Below, piece by piece: positions 30,128-41,209 of a stretch of DNA of 64,000 bases (position 1 is its first letter; the number at the start of each line of letters is the position of its first letter). A program made the translations under genes and the position numbers. The stretch lies in NCBI GenBank assembly GCA_010909725.1, contig JAACMV010000006.1, forward strand, positions 248,001 to 312,000, written 5' to 3'. The DNA is from Picochlorum sp. 'celeri' (lineage: Eukaryota; Chlorophyta; Trebouxiophyceae). The notes under the pieces were generated by a model, which saw only the letters and a program-made list of their open reading frames with translations, ran no database searches and had not been told where the DNA came from.

Positions 30128-33100
30128 ATGGAGTCAAGGTACGCGCCAGTCCCGGACGTGTCAGGCGCTGGATTTGACTGTTTTTTGATGTAATGCTTCT
30201 TATTGAATGTTGCAGGGATGATATGTCTCATTTGAAGTCGACAGGTGTGTTGAACTGGATACCGGCCGATACGCCGTTTGACGGCATGGGGACGTGTTTG
30301 TCGAGCGAGAACGATTTAGGGATATGAGATCGGTTTTCTTTTGCAATTCAAGTTGACAAACTGTCTGAATGATCATAATCTCTGTGCCTTGTTGATGCAG
30401 ATTCAGGGAAAACTGGTGGGCCACTGTCATGGGCCATGAGGCTTGCGAAGGGGAATGGAAGTAAGCCGACCAAAGCTGAGAAGGTTGGAGACAGCGGTAA
30501 ACAAGGTGCCTCTGATGTACATCACTCCTCTGAAGTGTCGCAAGGTACGGCGTGATCTTGCATGTAGATAGCTCCTTGGCCCGTGGTCCAAGACTGTTCC
30601 TACAGGTTGACAAATTATATATTTCAATTCTTGCAGGTTCGACTACGTCGAGTGCAATTAAATTTGGAACAATAGATCCAAAGCAGCTGGAATCTCCAGA
30701 AGCACAAAGGAAATCACACGGTGCTGGCGAACAGAGGACAAGGGCCTCCAAGAGTTCTGAAACTAAAGTTGCCAATGGGCCTCAGGATGGAAAACATTCT
30801 GATCGTTCGAAGTCAGGTCTGATGTCATCAAATACTCAACCGCCTTCGTTGGCACAAGGGCCGTACCCTCCAGCGCAGCAATTCTCCGTGCCCTATGTGC
30901 AGCAGCCGTATCAAGTTCAAGGAGGAGCATTTCAGCCATTTCTGCAAAATCCCGGTCAGGTGTTTTATCCATCCAATTTTAGACAACCAGTGTCTGCAGG
31001 GTACTATGGAAACACCGTAGTCCCTTTGGGGACCCAGGAGGGCATGCAGAATGCCCAGCCTCAAGAAGCACCTTATCGCCCACCTGGGTCATCCAAAGTG
31101 GCACCACCTGTTCGAGAGAAAAAGGTATGATTTATTGGCAACTCTGTATTTTATCAGCGCTGACCAATTCTATACTGTTGTGCAGATTTTGAGGATCGAA
31201 GATCCCAATACTCATGAAGCTCTTGATCTCAAGGAAATAACAAGCAAGACGAGGACCAAAGAAGCGACTTTGAACGAAGCTCGGCTCGATGTCCCAGGCA
31301 CCAACCAGCACAAGGAAGCGACGGTCGCGGAGGAGAAAAATAAAGATCTTTCCTCGGGGGACGGATCAGAAAAGGTGCCAGAATCTGTCGTGGAGCAGGA
31401 AGTCAAGTCCTCTGCCAATGCAGATTCTGTTCATGAGGTACGTTGATAAGCAGCAATTAAGCCGGCGTGAAGGATTTGCCATATCTTTCACGTGACTTGT
31501 AGCTGCTAATATCAAACAGATGTAGTCTGGTGACAACTGGCCTGTTTTCCTGTTCTCATCCTTGAAATCTATCTGACAACTTTTATGAATTGTAGGAAAA
31601 AAAGCCTGAATCTGTAAAAGAGACAAATGGGCGAATCCAATACACAAAGGAGTTTTTAATGTCGCTGAAATCGAAATGTAAGGCCTTGCCTCCATATGTG
31701 GAACCAGCAACCCTTTCAGCACTGTTTGCAAAGCAGTCAAACGGTCCGTTTTATTTTTCACCTATCTCTCTGTATTTGTATAGCAAATGGAGTAATCTAT
31801 CTTGCAATGGGCTTGCAGATCGTGGAGAATGGAAATCAAATAGTGGAAAGGGTCCTCCTCCTCCTCCTCGAGGAAGGGGTACTTCACGCAACAAAAGCTC
31901 TGGGGCTGATGCGGATACGTGGGAGAGAGGGAAACCATTGCCTCCTCACCCAGGGTATGGCCGTGGTCCTCCTCCTGGAATGAGAGTGCCAGGACCTCTG
32001 CCAGCATTGCACAAATCTGATGCAGCTTACAAAGTAGGTCGAACAAAAGGAGAGGATCCAGAAGAAGAAGCTGCACAGAAGGCTCTGAAATCTATGCTTA
32101 ACAAAATCACTCCAGAAAACTTCAACAAGATCACTGATCAAATAGTTAAAAAGATAAATGAGCGGAAAAAGGCCAAGACTCTCATGGGATTCATTGACCA
32201 GATTTTTGACAAGGCATTGAGAGAGACTACATTCGCAGAACTTTATGCAGATCTAGTATCAAAGTATGTCCATTGCAACATCTCCTTTGTTGAACACAAG
32301 TGTCTGAAGCAAATTTCAACTTTTATTTCTGCAGATTGAATCCTGCCCTGCCTGACCTGACTGATGAGGAAGGAAAACCAGTCAACTTTAGACGAGCACT
32401 TCTGAACAAGTGTCAAGAAGAATTTGATTATGGTGTCAATGCCATGAAAGCTGTTGCCGAACGCGAGCGTCGTGAAGAAGAGGGCAAGGGGGTTTCCGAG
32501 GAAGTTGATGAAAACCAGATGACAGATGAAGACCGTTCTCGGATTGAAGGAAAGGCGGAGAAAATGCGACTGGAAAAAGCTGCCGCTGATGCAGAGGTAA
32601 AAGCGAGAAAGCGAATGTTGGGTAACATAATATTCGTGGGACAATTATATAGATTTGGGGTATTAATCGAGGCAGTGATGCATAGTTGTATTAAGCAGTT
32701 GTTGGAGGAGGTAAGGCATTGCTCGTATTATTTTCTGTCATTTCTCGAAAACTTGAGTATCAACCTCAATTGTTTGCAGACCGAACATCCTAGACCGGAG
32801 GACATTGAATGCTTATGTAAATTGTTAGCGACTGTTGGACGTCCCATGGATGCATCAAAGAGAGAAATTAAGCGCCCTGACGGCACTACAATCAAGACGT
32901 CTGATATGATGGAGGTGTATTTCCGTCGAATCGAATCCCTGATGAAGAGCAATGTTCTGGATGCTAGACATAGGTTTATGCTGAAAGATCTTAACGATCT
33001 ACGAAAGCAAAATTGGATAGAGCGTCGAAAGTCGGAGGGCCCAAAGAAGATTGGCGATATTCATCGCGATGCAGCTATCGAAAGGACTAAATCGCAACAA

Positions 33101-33961
33101 TTCGATCGTCAGTCTAAGGGCCGTGAACGCGCTTCTCAGCGCCCGGGTTTCGACAATCGCATCGATGCGCCAATAAGGATTATGAGTTCGACAAAAGTTT
33201 CTAATGATACTGACTCACTTCGACCTGGTGGCCGGCCAGGACCCTCAAAGGGGCAGGCTAAGCCCATCGTTATGACTGATGACACTGTTCAGAGGAAAGT
33301 CAAGGGGCTTCTGCAAGAGCTCTTCCATAACGAAGACGTAAAAGAGGCCGTAGTCAATTTGGGAGAATTAAAAGAAGCTGGAGCCAAAATGGATACTGTG
33401 GTTGATATCCTGTTGACCACGTCTTTGGAGGGTAAAGGAACTTCTTGGGAGCTCTTAAAAGCTTTCTTAAAGCAGTCGAGGTATGACCCTTGCCAATTCA
33501 ACTAAAGAGATTCTCTTGTGCCATAACAATTTTTTTTCGAACTTTGCAGTGATGACAATATTATCTCACGTGACCAATTGCAAAGAGGGTCAAGATCGCT
33601 GCTGAACAAATTGGAAGACATTCGTGTCGATGTCCCCAGAGCATCGCAGCAGATGGGGGATACTTTTAGCTTCCTCGTTCATGAAGGTTGCTTGGACATG
33701 AATAGGCTGATGGTTGATATCAAAGAAGCAGATATTGAGGAACCCGTCGAAGGGGAAGACACTTTATTGATTGAGAGTGGAACTGCGAAGGATCTTGTAG
33801 GGTACATCTGTAAGGGCCTGAAAGACTTGCAAGAAGAAGGCGAACTTTTACTGCAGCTGAAATCGATTAATCTGGGATCTTATTTCCCTGGATACGAGCG
33901 AGATGACCCGAGCCAGATTTCTTCTTTTAAGAAGAAGTTCGATATCGAGGACCTGTTTTAA
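30128..33961 (+). CDS. EIF4G: Translation initiation factor eIF4G
   Basis: Scaffold of the cap-binding complex eIF4F. Ten exons: 30128-30138, 30216-30244, 30401-30544, 30637-31124, 31186-31437, 31596-31743, 31819-32263, 32335-32710, 32780-33480 and 33550-33961. All junctions are GT-AG and phase-consistent, giving 1001 residues. Features in order: a low-complexity Pro/Gln/Tyr region (about 130-220), ILRIEDPNTHE, the eIF4E-binding motif YxxxxL-phi (YTKEFLM, near 324), a Gly/Pro/Arg-rich linker, and a MIF4G domain (about 445-690; SMLNKITPENFNKI, FIDQIFDKALRETTFAELYADL, RRALLNKCQEEF, GNIIFVGQLYRFGVL). An MA3-like region follows from about 797 (VKGLLQELFHNEDVKEAVVNLGEL). It is shorter than land-plant eIF4G and longer than eIFiso4G. 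The first two tiny exons are the least certain. Confidence 0.9.
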
Positions 33962-34269
33962 TCATAAACACATGTGTTCACGTAGATGGTGGAATACATC
34001 CAATTGTATGTTGAGATCTTGCATGATAACCCTCCTGTGTAACAAGTGTAGCAATTCATTTATGCCCAAGGATGGGGGCTTGTTTACATTGTGGAAGTGT
34101 TTGCGTGTAAGCAACAGAAGCCCATAGCATCACAAGTCAAGCTGGACTGTTGCGTCCTGCATTGCGCTGACGATGAAATAGAGCTAGATTGCATCTATTC
34201 TACGAAGGCCAAGATAATGCTTATCCCTGGTATGTTCTGTATCAAAAGATCGCGAAATACTGGTGTAGT
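33962..34269. other. Convergent 3' intergenic region
   Basis: This 308-bp gap follows the eIF4G stop and precedes the stop of the minus-strand hypothetical ORF. It presumably holds 3' UTR sequence; nothing else was recognised. Confidence 0.4.
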
Positions 34270-34902
34270 TTACTTGATTGACGGAATAGCGATTTTCCCT
34301 CTTTTCGCAAACCTTGAGAACATCCGTTTGCGTTCGCGATCTTTCCGTTTCTCCACCAACGTCAGCTGAAGGAATTTCGCGAACAGTAGCAGCGAATTGG
34401 AAATTGGATTGGCAATGGAAATCGACGAATCCCTTGGGTCAAGAGCGCTGTTCGATGGAACTTTATTGTTGTCAGTCGGATGCAGAAGAATTCCATTGCC
34501 ATATCCTTGCGTTGGTTGGAAATAGACATCGTCTGATAAGATCGTTTGAATGGGCATTGATCGGGCTGCAGATGTAGATTTATCGTGTTCACACATATAT
34601 CTGCGTTCTACAACTGGTTGGAATATTTTGAACTCTAGGGTGTCATTGTCTTTGACTGAAGATTGGAAGTTTGGAATCAACGTGCCGCTGCTGTGATCCA
34701 TAGATCCAGTAGAATATCGTGGCAAAAACTGAATACTAATCTGTTCTGGGTCCACGCATTCGCACTGATCCACGGATCCGGACATCTGGTCGGCCGGTAC
34801 ACTGTATAGATGCGGTGGTACGTACCAGCTAGTCTGATCAGATATCTGCATCGATGCATGTACATGTGCGCGAGCGAGCGTGGGGAGTCCCTGGAAACTC
34901 AT
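34270..34902 (-). CDS. Hypothetical protein with basic C-terminus
   Basis: A 210-residue ORF I do not recognise. Residues 1-160 are polar, with many S, D, P and Q and no membrane segment. The C-terminal 45 residues contain a leucine-rich helix (SLLLFAKFLQLTLVEKRKDR), then a strongly basic stretch (ERKRMFSRFAKRGK) that could bind nucleic acid or act as a nuclear signal. The ORF lies between eIF4G and the TIR element; its ATG is 68 bases from the element. Length and uninterrupted reading favour a gene, but neither homology nor splice evidence supports it. Confidence 0.35.
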   Translation of the reverse strand: MSFQGLPTLARAHVHASMQISDQTSWYVPPHLYSVPADQMSGSVDQCECVDPEQISIQFLPRYSTGSMDHSSGTLIPNFQSSVKDNDTLEFKIFQPVVERRYMCEHDKSTSAARSMPIQTILSDDVYFQPTQGYGNGILLHPTDNNKVPSNSALDPRDSSISIANPISNSLLLFAKFLQLTLVEKRKDRERKRMFSRFAKRGKIAIPSIK

Positions 34903-34970
34903 ACATGCATCGTCTCGACGTTGAAGGGAAAGTCACAAATTGATCTCTTGGTATTAATATTCTACTATTA

Positions 34971-35003
34971 GGTCACTCTTAATTAATTCTGCTGTTCCCG
35001 TCA
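34971..35003 (+). repeat. Left terminal inverted repeat (33 bp)
   Basis: Begins GGTCACTCTTAATTAATTCT and matches the reverse complement of 37994-38026 at 32 of 33 positions. It is preceded by TTA. Confidence 0.85.
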
Positions 35004-36749
35004 GGAGTGCTCTGACAAAAGTAGTCGGTAGGCGCGTGAAAAACAGAAATCGCCTCAAACATTCCCGCGATGCTGTCTTTGAGTACCTGCCTTTCATCGA
35101 TCCCGATCGGGATCTGTGTCTTGAAATCAAATTTCGTACATAGATTCGAGGATTCGTTCGGGGGCGTCTCTGGACCGACCAGCCTCATGCAAGATGGGAT
35201 GGTGCAGCCCATGTGTTTGAACGTATGGTTTGATGCGAATACTTCAAAGATTTGGACATACACAGATGGTTCCAAACATACGGGGTGTTTGCTTGTGGAC
35301 TTGAACGTGAGACAGGGCAGTTTGAGGACATATGTTGGTCGTTGCCGACGGAAGAGGTGCTCTAAATGCGTGGCAGATGTGTTGAGCAACAGAGAGCTGT
35401 ACCCAGGTCTGTAGAAGTTGGAGTGTGCACCGATATTGATGGCAATGCCATGTCCCTAGTCCCTAGGCAGTTACAGAAAATTATATCATTATGATGGATC
35501 AAATATATGGTCTATGTGATTCAACGTTCCCAAGGAAATTAAACGTGCAATTTGTTTGCTGTGTGTTGGAGCACTCATCACCGTTTTCTTGCTCTTAAGC
35601 GCCTTTAATTCCTTTCATCATACTATATATGATTCCTGAATCATTTTGATAGGTGTTGTCTTCTTCGTATATCAGTTTGGTCGCAGTATCCGTCATACAT
35701 CTGAGATCCTTTGGGGTGCCTGAGAGTTGCTCACTTCCAGTCATACCTTTCGTTGCAATGCTTGGTGTGCATCAATCCGGTATCCTTCGCTTCTAGATAA
35801 TGCTCTATTCTTTCTTAGAGGCGAATTTCTTGGCGCTTTGGTCGCTGTGTGATTGATTCTTGAATCTTCTTGTCTTCTATTTCCCACTGTATGGATGTAT
35901 GTCATTCCAACCTATACCTTCCTTTTGTTTCGGCAGATATTCGTGATTGTCTCGATCCTTTTGTTTTATCTCATATGATCGGTGTGCTGAGAGGTCAATT
36001 GAAGGTATGGAGTCAACATCACAGGACGGAGGCTTCTCTCACCTGGAGGTGCTGAAAGTGAGCCAGCACAGACGAGACACGAGTCTTCAATCAATAGGAT
36101 CGAAGCAAGGATGCTATGAATGGGGTCACAATGACCATCAGATTCCACACTCAATAAACTCAGCCATGGAAATGAGTCCCAACGGAAGCAATATTGATGG
36201 TATCAATATGCTAGAAAGTTGCATCCCGTGAGAAAGGGCACAGGTAGCTTCTTGATGCTCTACCGTTGAGACTGAAACCTTCATCTGATGGTCCCTGCTG
36301 AATAATTCAGATGCGGCCACTCTTTCGGACGGTGTTGATTCATTCTCTGCATGCTAAATGCACTCATGAACCGACTTTTTCATCTAAACCATGAAAATAT
36401 TTGTTTTTGCAACAGTTGGACGAGTCAAAAAGGCCATCTGTTCTGGACGAATACATGTATAACTTTGTGGTCTAATGCAATTCTCCCGCATTTGATCATA
36501 CTTGCCGGGCTCAAAGGATCCGGGCTGCCTGATTTTTGTCTTGGAGGTCGATGAGTAAAATATCGGGACATTATTGGCCGGGGCGGACGGAGGACATGCT
36601 CTGAATGCAGGGCAGTTGGGTTGACTGACAAAGTGTTGCTAGGACAGCACCCTCTCATGCACCTCATGAAAATCAGTGCCATGTCAGTAACCATTTGCTT
36701 TTTGAGGAGTATACTGATCACTCTAAACATGAGCAATTACATCGAATCT

Positions 36750-36960
36750 TCTCTCATCTCTTTAGATGTTCATGAAATGCTCTTAGGTGCTCTCTGATGT
36801 TCTTAGAGCTTTGTCAGGTGTTCTCAGATGACCTTGGATGTTCTCAGAGCTTCATCAAATGCTCCCAGATGTCGATCACATGTTCTCTGATGATCTTAGA
36901 TGTTTGTTGAATGTCCATGAAATATTGATCTGATGTTCTCAGAGATTCTGAGAGGTTCTT
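36750..36960. repeat. Degenerate tandem repeat
   Basis: About ten imperfect copies of a roughly 20-base unit resembling GATGTTCTCAGAGCTT lie side by side (GATGTTCTTAGAGCTT, GATGTTCTCAGAGCTT, GATGTTCTCAGAGATT and similar). The period is irregular, and stops occur in the frames checked, so a protein repeat is unlikely. Confidence 0.6.
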
Positions 36961-37993
36961 GTTCATTAAATTTTCTTTCATCCTCTTTGCTTTACTGCTG
37001 TTTCCGTAATAAGTTGGGGGCACTCTGGGGAGTGAGTCGATCGAGAGCATTGACCGGTCCACCGAGGGCCGCGACAGATGCAAAAGATCGGTTTCGGAGG
37101 TGTCGGCACCTCGCCTTTGCGGCGCTGGGCCGCCCAGCAGGAACGCCCGTTGCCGCCCGGACCGTAGCCCAGCCCAGTTTTTTTGAAATATCTTTTCGTC
37201 GGGGCCCGAGCGAGGAAATTTCGGGGCCTAACGAGGGGGCGATTTTCGGCCCATTTCCGGAAATCGCGCACATCGGCGGAGACCGCTCCTCGCCCCCGGC
37301 ACCTCCGCCGGCGAGAAATGCAAAACCTCGCAGCCGCGGACGCAAATATTCGTTCGGGAGGCTCTTTTGCTCGGAATCGATTCCGTGCCGGACGCCCCGA
37401 TTTAAAGAAAATCCCGATTTTTTAATGGTTACAGCTGTAATCCTTAATTAACGCATCGCAAAAATATGAAGATGGATAGTGCGTCTTAGAAGCTCCTGTA
37501 AAGGGTTTTAATGTGTTTATTGATCAAATATGACATTTAATACTCTTGAGTAGCCATTCTGCTCAAAATATCACCACTTGGCTCCGTTTCTGGTCCTTGA
37601 GAGCATGGTTGGTCAACCTCCACCAGGGAACCCTGTTCTGTAGCTGCTGACTAAGTCTACTGTACAGCATATCTTCATATTTGAAGCTAGTTATCATTCA
37701 AAACATTCTTCCTCTTCTTCCTCTCAGGCCCTCTGCATCCCTCAAGTGAATTTGACTGGAGCCAATCTTTGTAAAATTTCAAATTTTTGCCGACTGGATC
37801 GTCTGCTCTCAGGACTTGCCATGACCAATCACGATGCATCATGATCGAGTTTGAGCCTAAAACCCCGTCAATCGACTCCTCTCGACGAGATCTATCGCAT
37901 GATGGCATCTATTTGGTCCAATTCGTTACAGATTTCGAGCAACAGACGATTTATAAATCTCAGCCCCTCTCCTCCCAAAAGTGGTAGGCGATT

Positions 37994-38026
37994 TGACGGG
38001 AACAGCAGAATTAATTAAGAGTGGCC
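37994..38026 (-). repeat. Right terminal inverted repeat (33 bp)
   Basis: Reads TGACGGGAACAGCAGAATTA and onward on the plus strand, the inverted partner of 34971-35003. It is followed by TTA at 38027-38029. Confidence 0.85.
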
Positions 38027-38053
38027 TTAGTTGAAGTTGAAATATTCTTAGCC

Positions 38054-38875
38054 ATGTATCAATGGATTCCCGATCGTAAATGTATGCTTAGCAACTTGCG
38101 GATACAGTGGCGCTCTGGTGCAGGTGTTGTTTTACAGACTTTTATGAGTCAGAAAGCAGTGCGGTTTTGTCACAAGGAAAGATTGCTGCGAGAATATAGT
38201 TTTATCGTCGAACAGAGCCATAAACCTCCTTCTCGTCGATCTAAGAGAGTGAAATGCTCTTCTCAGAGACCTCTGAGAGAAGCGAAACCAACGGGACCCA
38301 AGGTGAGTTACTCAGGATCTCTGCAGGCGATTGAAAATTGGTAATGGTGCATCGAATAACATTTTTGGTACTGAATATGGGAGAATGGTAATTGGACGTG
38401 TGGGATCCTCTCATTTGTGCAGGGAATCATTCTTTTTGGGTTTCCTCCAAAAGAAGTAGAATCTGTGAGAACGTGGCTCTCAGGGGTAAATTTAAGGGTT
38501 GTCTCAGGAGATGGTATATTGAGAAGGTCTTCTCCTGTCTCTGAGGCGTTGCACTTGCTGACGAGCTCCGTTATACCAGTGGAAGAAGAGGGTGAAATGC
38601 TCACTTTCTTCACCAGAGTGGTACTTTTTAGTGGCCTTTCAGGAGAGGAAATGCAAGGACTTGTTGAGGTTTGGGAGGATGCTCTAAGTACGTGAAATGG
38701 CATTTGATTGAATATATTCGCGTACCCTTCATATATATTTTCGTGGACAGGTGATGGGCAGATTTCGTATGGATACATAACCACCCATATGATGGAGGAT
38801 AGTATTGAGAAAGTGTTGATCAAAATCATATCCGCTTCTGATGAAAATGACATGAAAAATCTGTCTACCAGGTAG
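38054..38875 (+). CDS. DUF3783-like protein of unknown function
   Basis: Exons 38054-38302, 38423-38687 and 38751-38875 are GT-AG and phase-consistent, giving 212 residues. The N-terminal half is basic (HKPPSRRSKRVKCSSQRPL). The C-terminal half contains ILFGFPPKEVESVRTWL and, after an acidic stretch, RVVLFSGLSGEEMQGLVEVWEDA then YGYITTHMMEDSIEKVLIKI. This resembles the DUF3783 pattern (LFSGFSEEEL, then a TPTN-like strand and helix) of small plastid-type plant and bacterial proteins. The match is from memory and weak, and no function is known. The first ATG (38054) lies 25 bases beyond the TIR element's TTA duplication, so an upstream exon may have been displaced. Confidence 0.55.
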
Positions 38876-39288
38876 TTTATCGTGTACGAGTCATGATAGT
38901 ATCCTTGCGAACGGAGATGGCTGCAGTTGTTCAAATTTGAATTTTCCCTCTCTTCTCCTAAGAAATGGTGTCAAGTATCTACCTCCTGCTATTCTGACTT
39001 TATCTGCTGCAGAATTTAGGCCACTTTGGCGTCCGATCAACTCAGGAAGAAGCTAGTTTCCGTATTTGAGTCTATTTACAGCTGAACACATGCAACTTTT
39101 TTTTTTTCTTTTCGGGCTACCACCTATAGAGGTAGCCCTGTGGCATGCATCTAGATGGATGAAGTATCCATGTGATCTAAATTCACAATAATTAAAAAAC
39201 AGTACCAGTCTTTGTAACTCAAATCCATCTAGGTACCTAGATAATTCCAAGACTGTCCGTCCATATTCCTAACAAGAAAGCAAAGAAA
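38876..39288. other. Convergent 3' intergenic region
   Basis: A 413-bp gap between the stops of the DUF3783-like gene and KIN-beta-gamma. It includes an inverted repeat around 39115-39140, where GGGCTACCACCTATAGAGGT is followed by AGCCC (arms GGGCTACC and GGTAGCCC), a plausible hairpin near both 3' ends. Confidence 0.45.
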
Positions 39289-41209
39289 TTATGTAAGCAA
39301 GAAGGATGCAATATCGCTCAGAGATATTATTCCCTCCAATTTCTTTGTCTCTGGATTAACAACTAGTAATCTACGGACTCCAGGGATAGACAGCCTCTCC
39401 ACAACTGTCTTTAATGGGTCGGAATTGGTGCAAGCATGTATTCGCTGCTTCCCTGGCACCGAGGAATTGTCTTGGATGGAAGTCTGACTAGCCGAGGGAC
39501 TCGCACCCTCCCATGTTTGTGGAGTATTGTTAGACAATAAGGATGGCGGGGATGGCTGAGACGCAAGAGCCAAGACTTGACCAACTGTCACATCTTCAAA
39601 TTGCAAACGGCTGTATGCATTTGACTTGGCGAGCATCGTTATATCAGATTTGGCATATATATCCACCAGCACACCAGCGTCATTTACAACTGGCAAGCAG
39701 CTAAAACCTCCTTCCAAAAGCATACTAAATGCTTGATACAAAGGTGTTGAGTGTTTCACTGTCACCAAATTTGCGACTTTCCGTTGCATAGAGACCTCTG
39801 TGCCAGATTGATTAGAAGCCTCTTGAACGACCACTGTGCTATCTTGCGACCACGTTCCAATGGGAAGGGAATCAAGAGGTCTAGATAACAAAGGCAAAGA
39901 TGCAAGGGAAGATCTAAAGTGCCTCAATAGACAGCCCAAAACTCCTCCCAGGGTGGCATTGTGTAATACCTCCTGGGTCTCCTCTGATGAAACAGGCTCG
40001 AAAACTGTGTTGACAATTGGAGCGAGGCTACAATGGTTTTTGAGAAGCACATTCACCACATCTTGCAACGTATCATTTGGGGCTATGCTTATCAGTTGAT
40101 TGGATGACCGACCCTGAATTGCAAGTTCTTCTCTCAAACCTCTGATGGTATGTTGATCCATCTCAGCCTCACTCATAGGATTGCTGGAAGTTGAGACAAG
40201 ATTTCGCATTTGCTGCAATGTTGTTATGAAATCTGTTGCAGAAATCATTCCACATATGGATCCTTTTCTAGTATCAAACAAGGGAGCAGAAGCCGTCCCC
40301 TGCTCATGCAGGGCGTGAAATGCTTGTCTTAGAGGTAGATCAATGTCCAAAAGGACAACCTTCCCACTTTCTGGTATAAGCTCTGATGCTGTATGATGCG
40401 CCAAAAACTCCTTGATCTTTCCCTTGGAGAAGAAGGGCTCCTTTTCCTGCATTCAACATCGAACAGATGAGGAGATGAACAATGTCAAACTTCCTTATCA
40501 CGGGCATACCTGCTCTAGCGCGACAGATGCGGCAGCTCCTTGAGTTTTGGTAAACGTATCAGTTGTTTCATACGCACTGTCCTTTAGAAACCCTGTATTG
40601 TCAAATGCCTGGCTGGATGGCTCCTGCAGATTGCCAGTTTGGGAGCTTGTAGCTTGTTCTGTGTTTTGACTGCGGAAGAAATACATTGATCAATGGCAAA
40701 CCCTCATCATTTACATCAACAGATAAGGCCACATACATCTCAGGTTTCCTAACGAAAAGCCAATTGTTGACATTGCCAAGGGGATCAGGCATAAACGGCT
40801 GTGCCTCATCATGCCTCCATTCTCCATCTACAATAAATTTGTACTGGTGGTACCTGCACGGCCAAAACATGCCAGCCGCTTGATCATTCAACGTACGTCT
40901 CATCGACTGGAGCATTATATATATCGTACCCCGGAGGCAGATGAACTATGACAGAAAAGACACCAGGCTGACCGTCCTCAGGAACCATTGGCACCGTCTC
41001 CACCCATCTCGTGAAAGACCCGCACAAATGAACCTATTTCATCAAACAACATTCAATTAGTTACCGTCACGACACGCCAGCCATCGGCCAACACAGAACG
41101 ACCAACCACACAGGTGTGCAGCACGTTCCCGTCCAAGTTTCTGACAACGGAGACGTACCTGATTACCTCCAAGTCGCCAGACAAACTTTGTTGGTGCAAA
41201 ATAACTCAT
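39289..41209 (-). CDS. SNF4: SnRK1 beta-gamma subunit (KIN-beta-gamma)
   Basis: Plant-specific regulatory subunit of the SnRK1 (AMPK/SNF1) energy-sensing kinase. Exons 41209-41159, 41033-40930, 40853-40715, 40623-40510 and 40446-39289 give 521 residues (Arabidopsis 487); every junction is GT-AG and phase-consistent. Residues about 10-95 are an AMPK-beta-type glycogen-binding domain (CBM48): [50 protein letters not shown], with starch-contacting Trp and Lys present. A Ser/Thr-rich linker follows. Residues about 145-521 carry four CBS repeats (LPLRQAFHALHEQGTASAPL, DTLQDVVNVLLKNHCSLAPI, TPLYQAFSMLLEGGFSCLPVV, VVERLSIPGVRRLLVV), ending LEGIISLSDIASFLL as in plants. It should act in cytosol and nucleus, linking carbohydrate status to growth. 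Confidence 0.95.

Larger units (their letters stand above)
34968..38029. mobile_element. PIF/Harbinger-like TIR element, probably non-autonomous
   Basis: The element spans 34971-38026 (3,056 bp), bounded by 33-bp terminal inverted repeats at 34971-35003 and 37994-38026 that differ at one base (GGTCACTC against GGCCACTC). TTA flanks both ends directly (34968-34970 and 38027-38029). TIRs starting GG and a TTA/TWA target duplication fit the PIF/Harbinger superfamily. No DDE transposase was found. Possible coding is limited to overlapping ORFs at 35070-35414 (plus, 114 codons) and 34979-35389 (minus, 136 codons), neither recognised. The interior holds a degenerate tandem repeat (36750-36960) and a G+C-rich island (37015-37420). 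It lies between the divergent hypothetical gene and the DUF3783-like gene. Confidence 0.75.

Noticed and set aside
34036..34049. Shared GTGTAACAAGTGTA near 34036 and 52265
   Set aside because: A 14-base match between two non-coding, A+T-rich stretches is too short to support a repeat or 3'-end signal.
35070..35414. 114-codon plus-strand ORF in the TIR element (RCRRKRCSKC motif) and a 136-codon minus-strand ORF opposite it
   Set aside because: Both are open over the same bases, neither resembles a transposase or known protein, and the minus ORF ends inside the TIR; kept only as a note on the element.
36933..37451. 172-codon ORF in the G+C-rich island
   Set aside because: High G+C lowers stop frequency in all frames; ORFs are open on both strands and the translation is Arg/Pro-rich without domain features.
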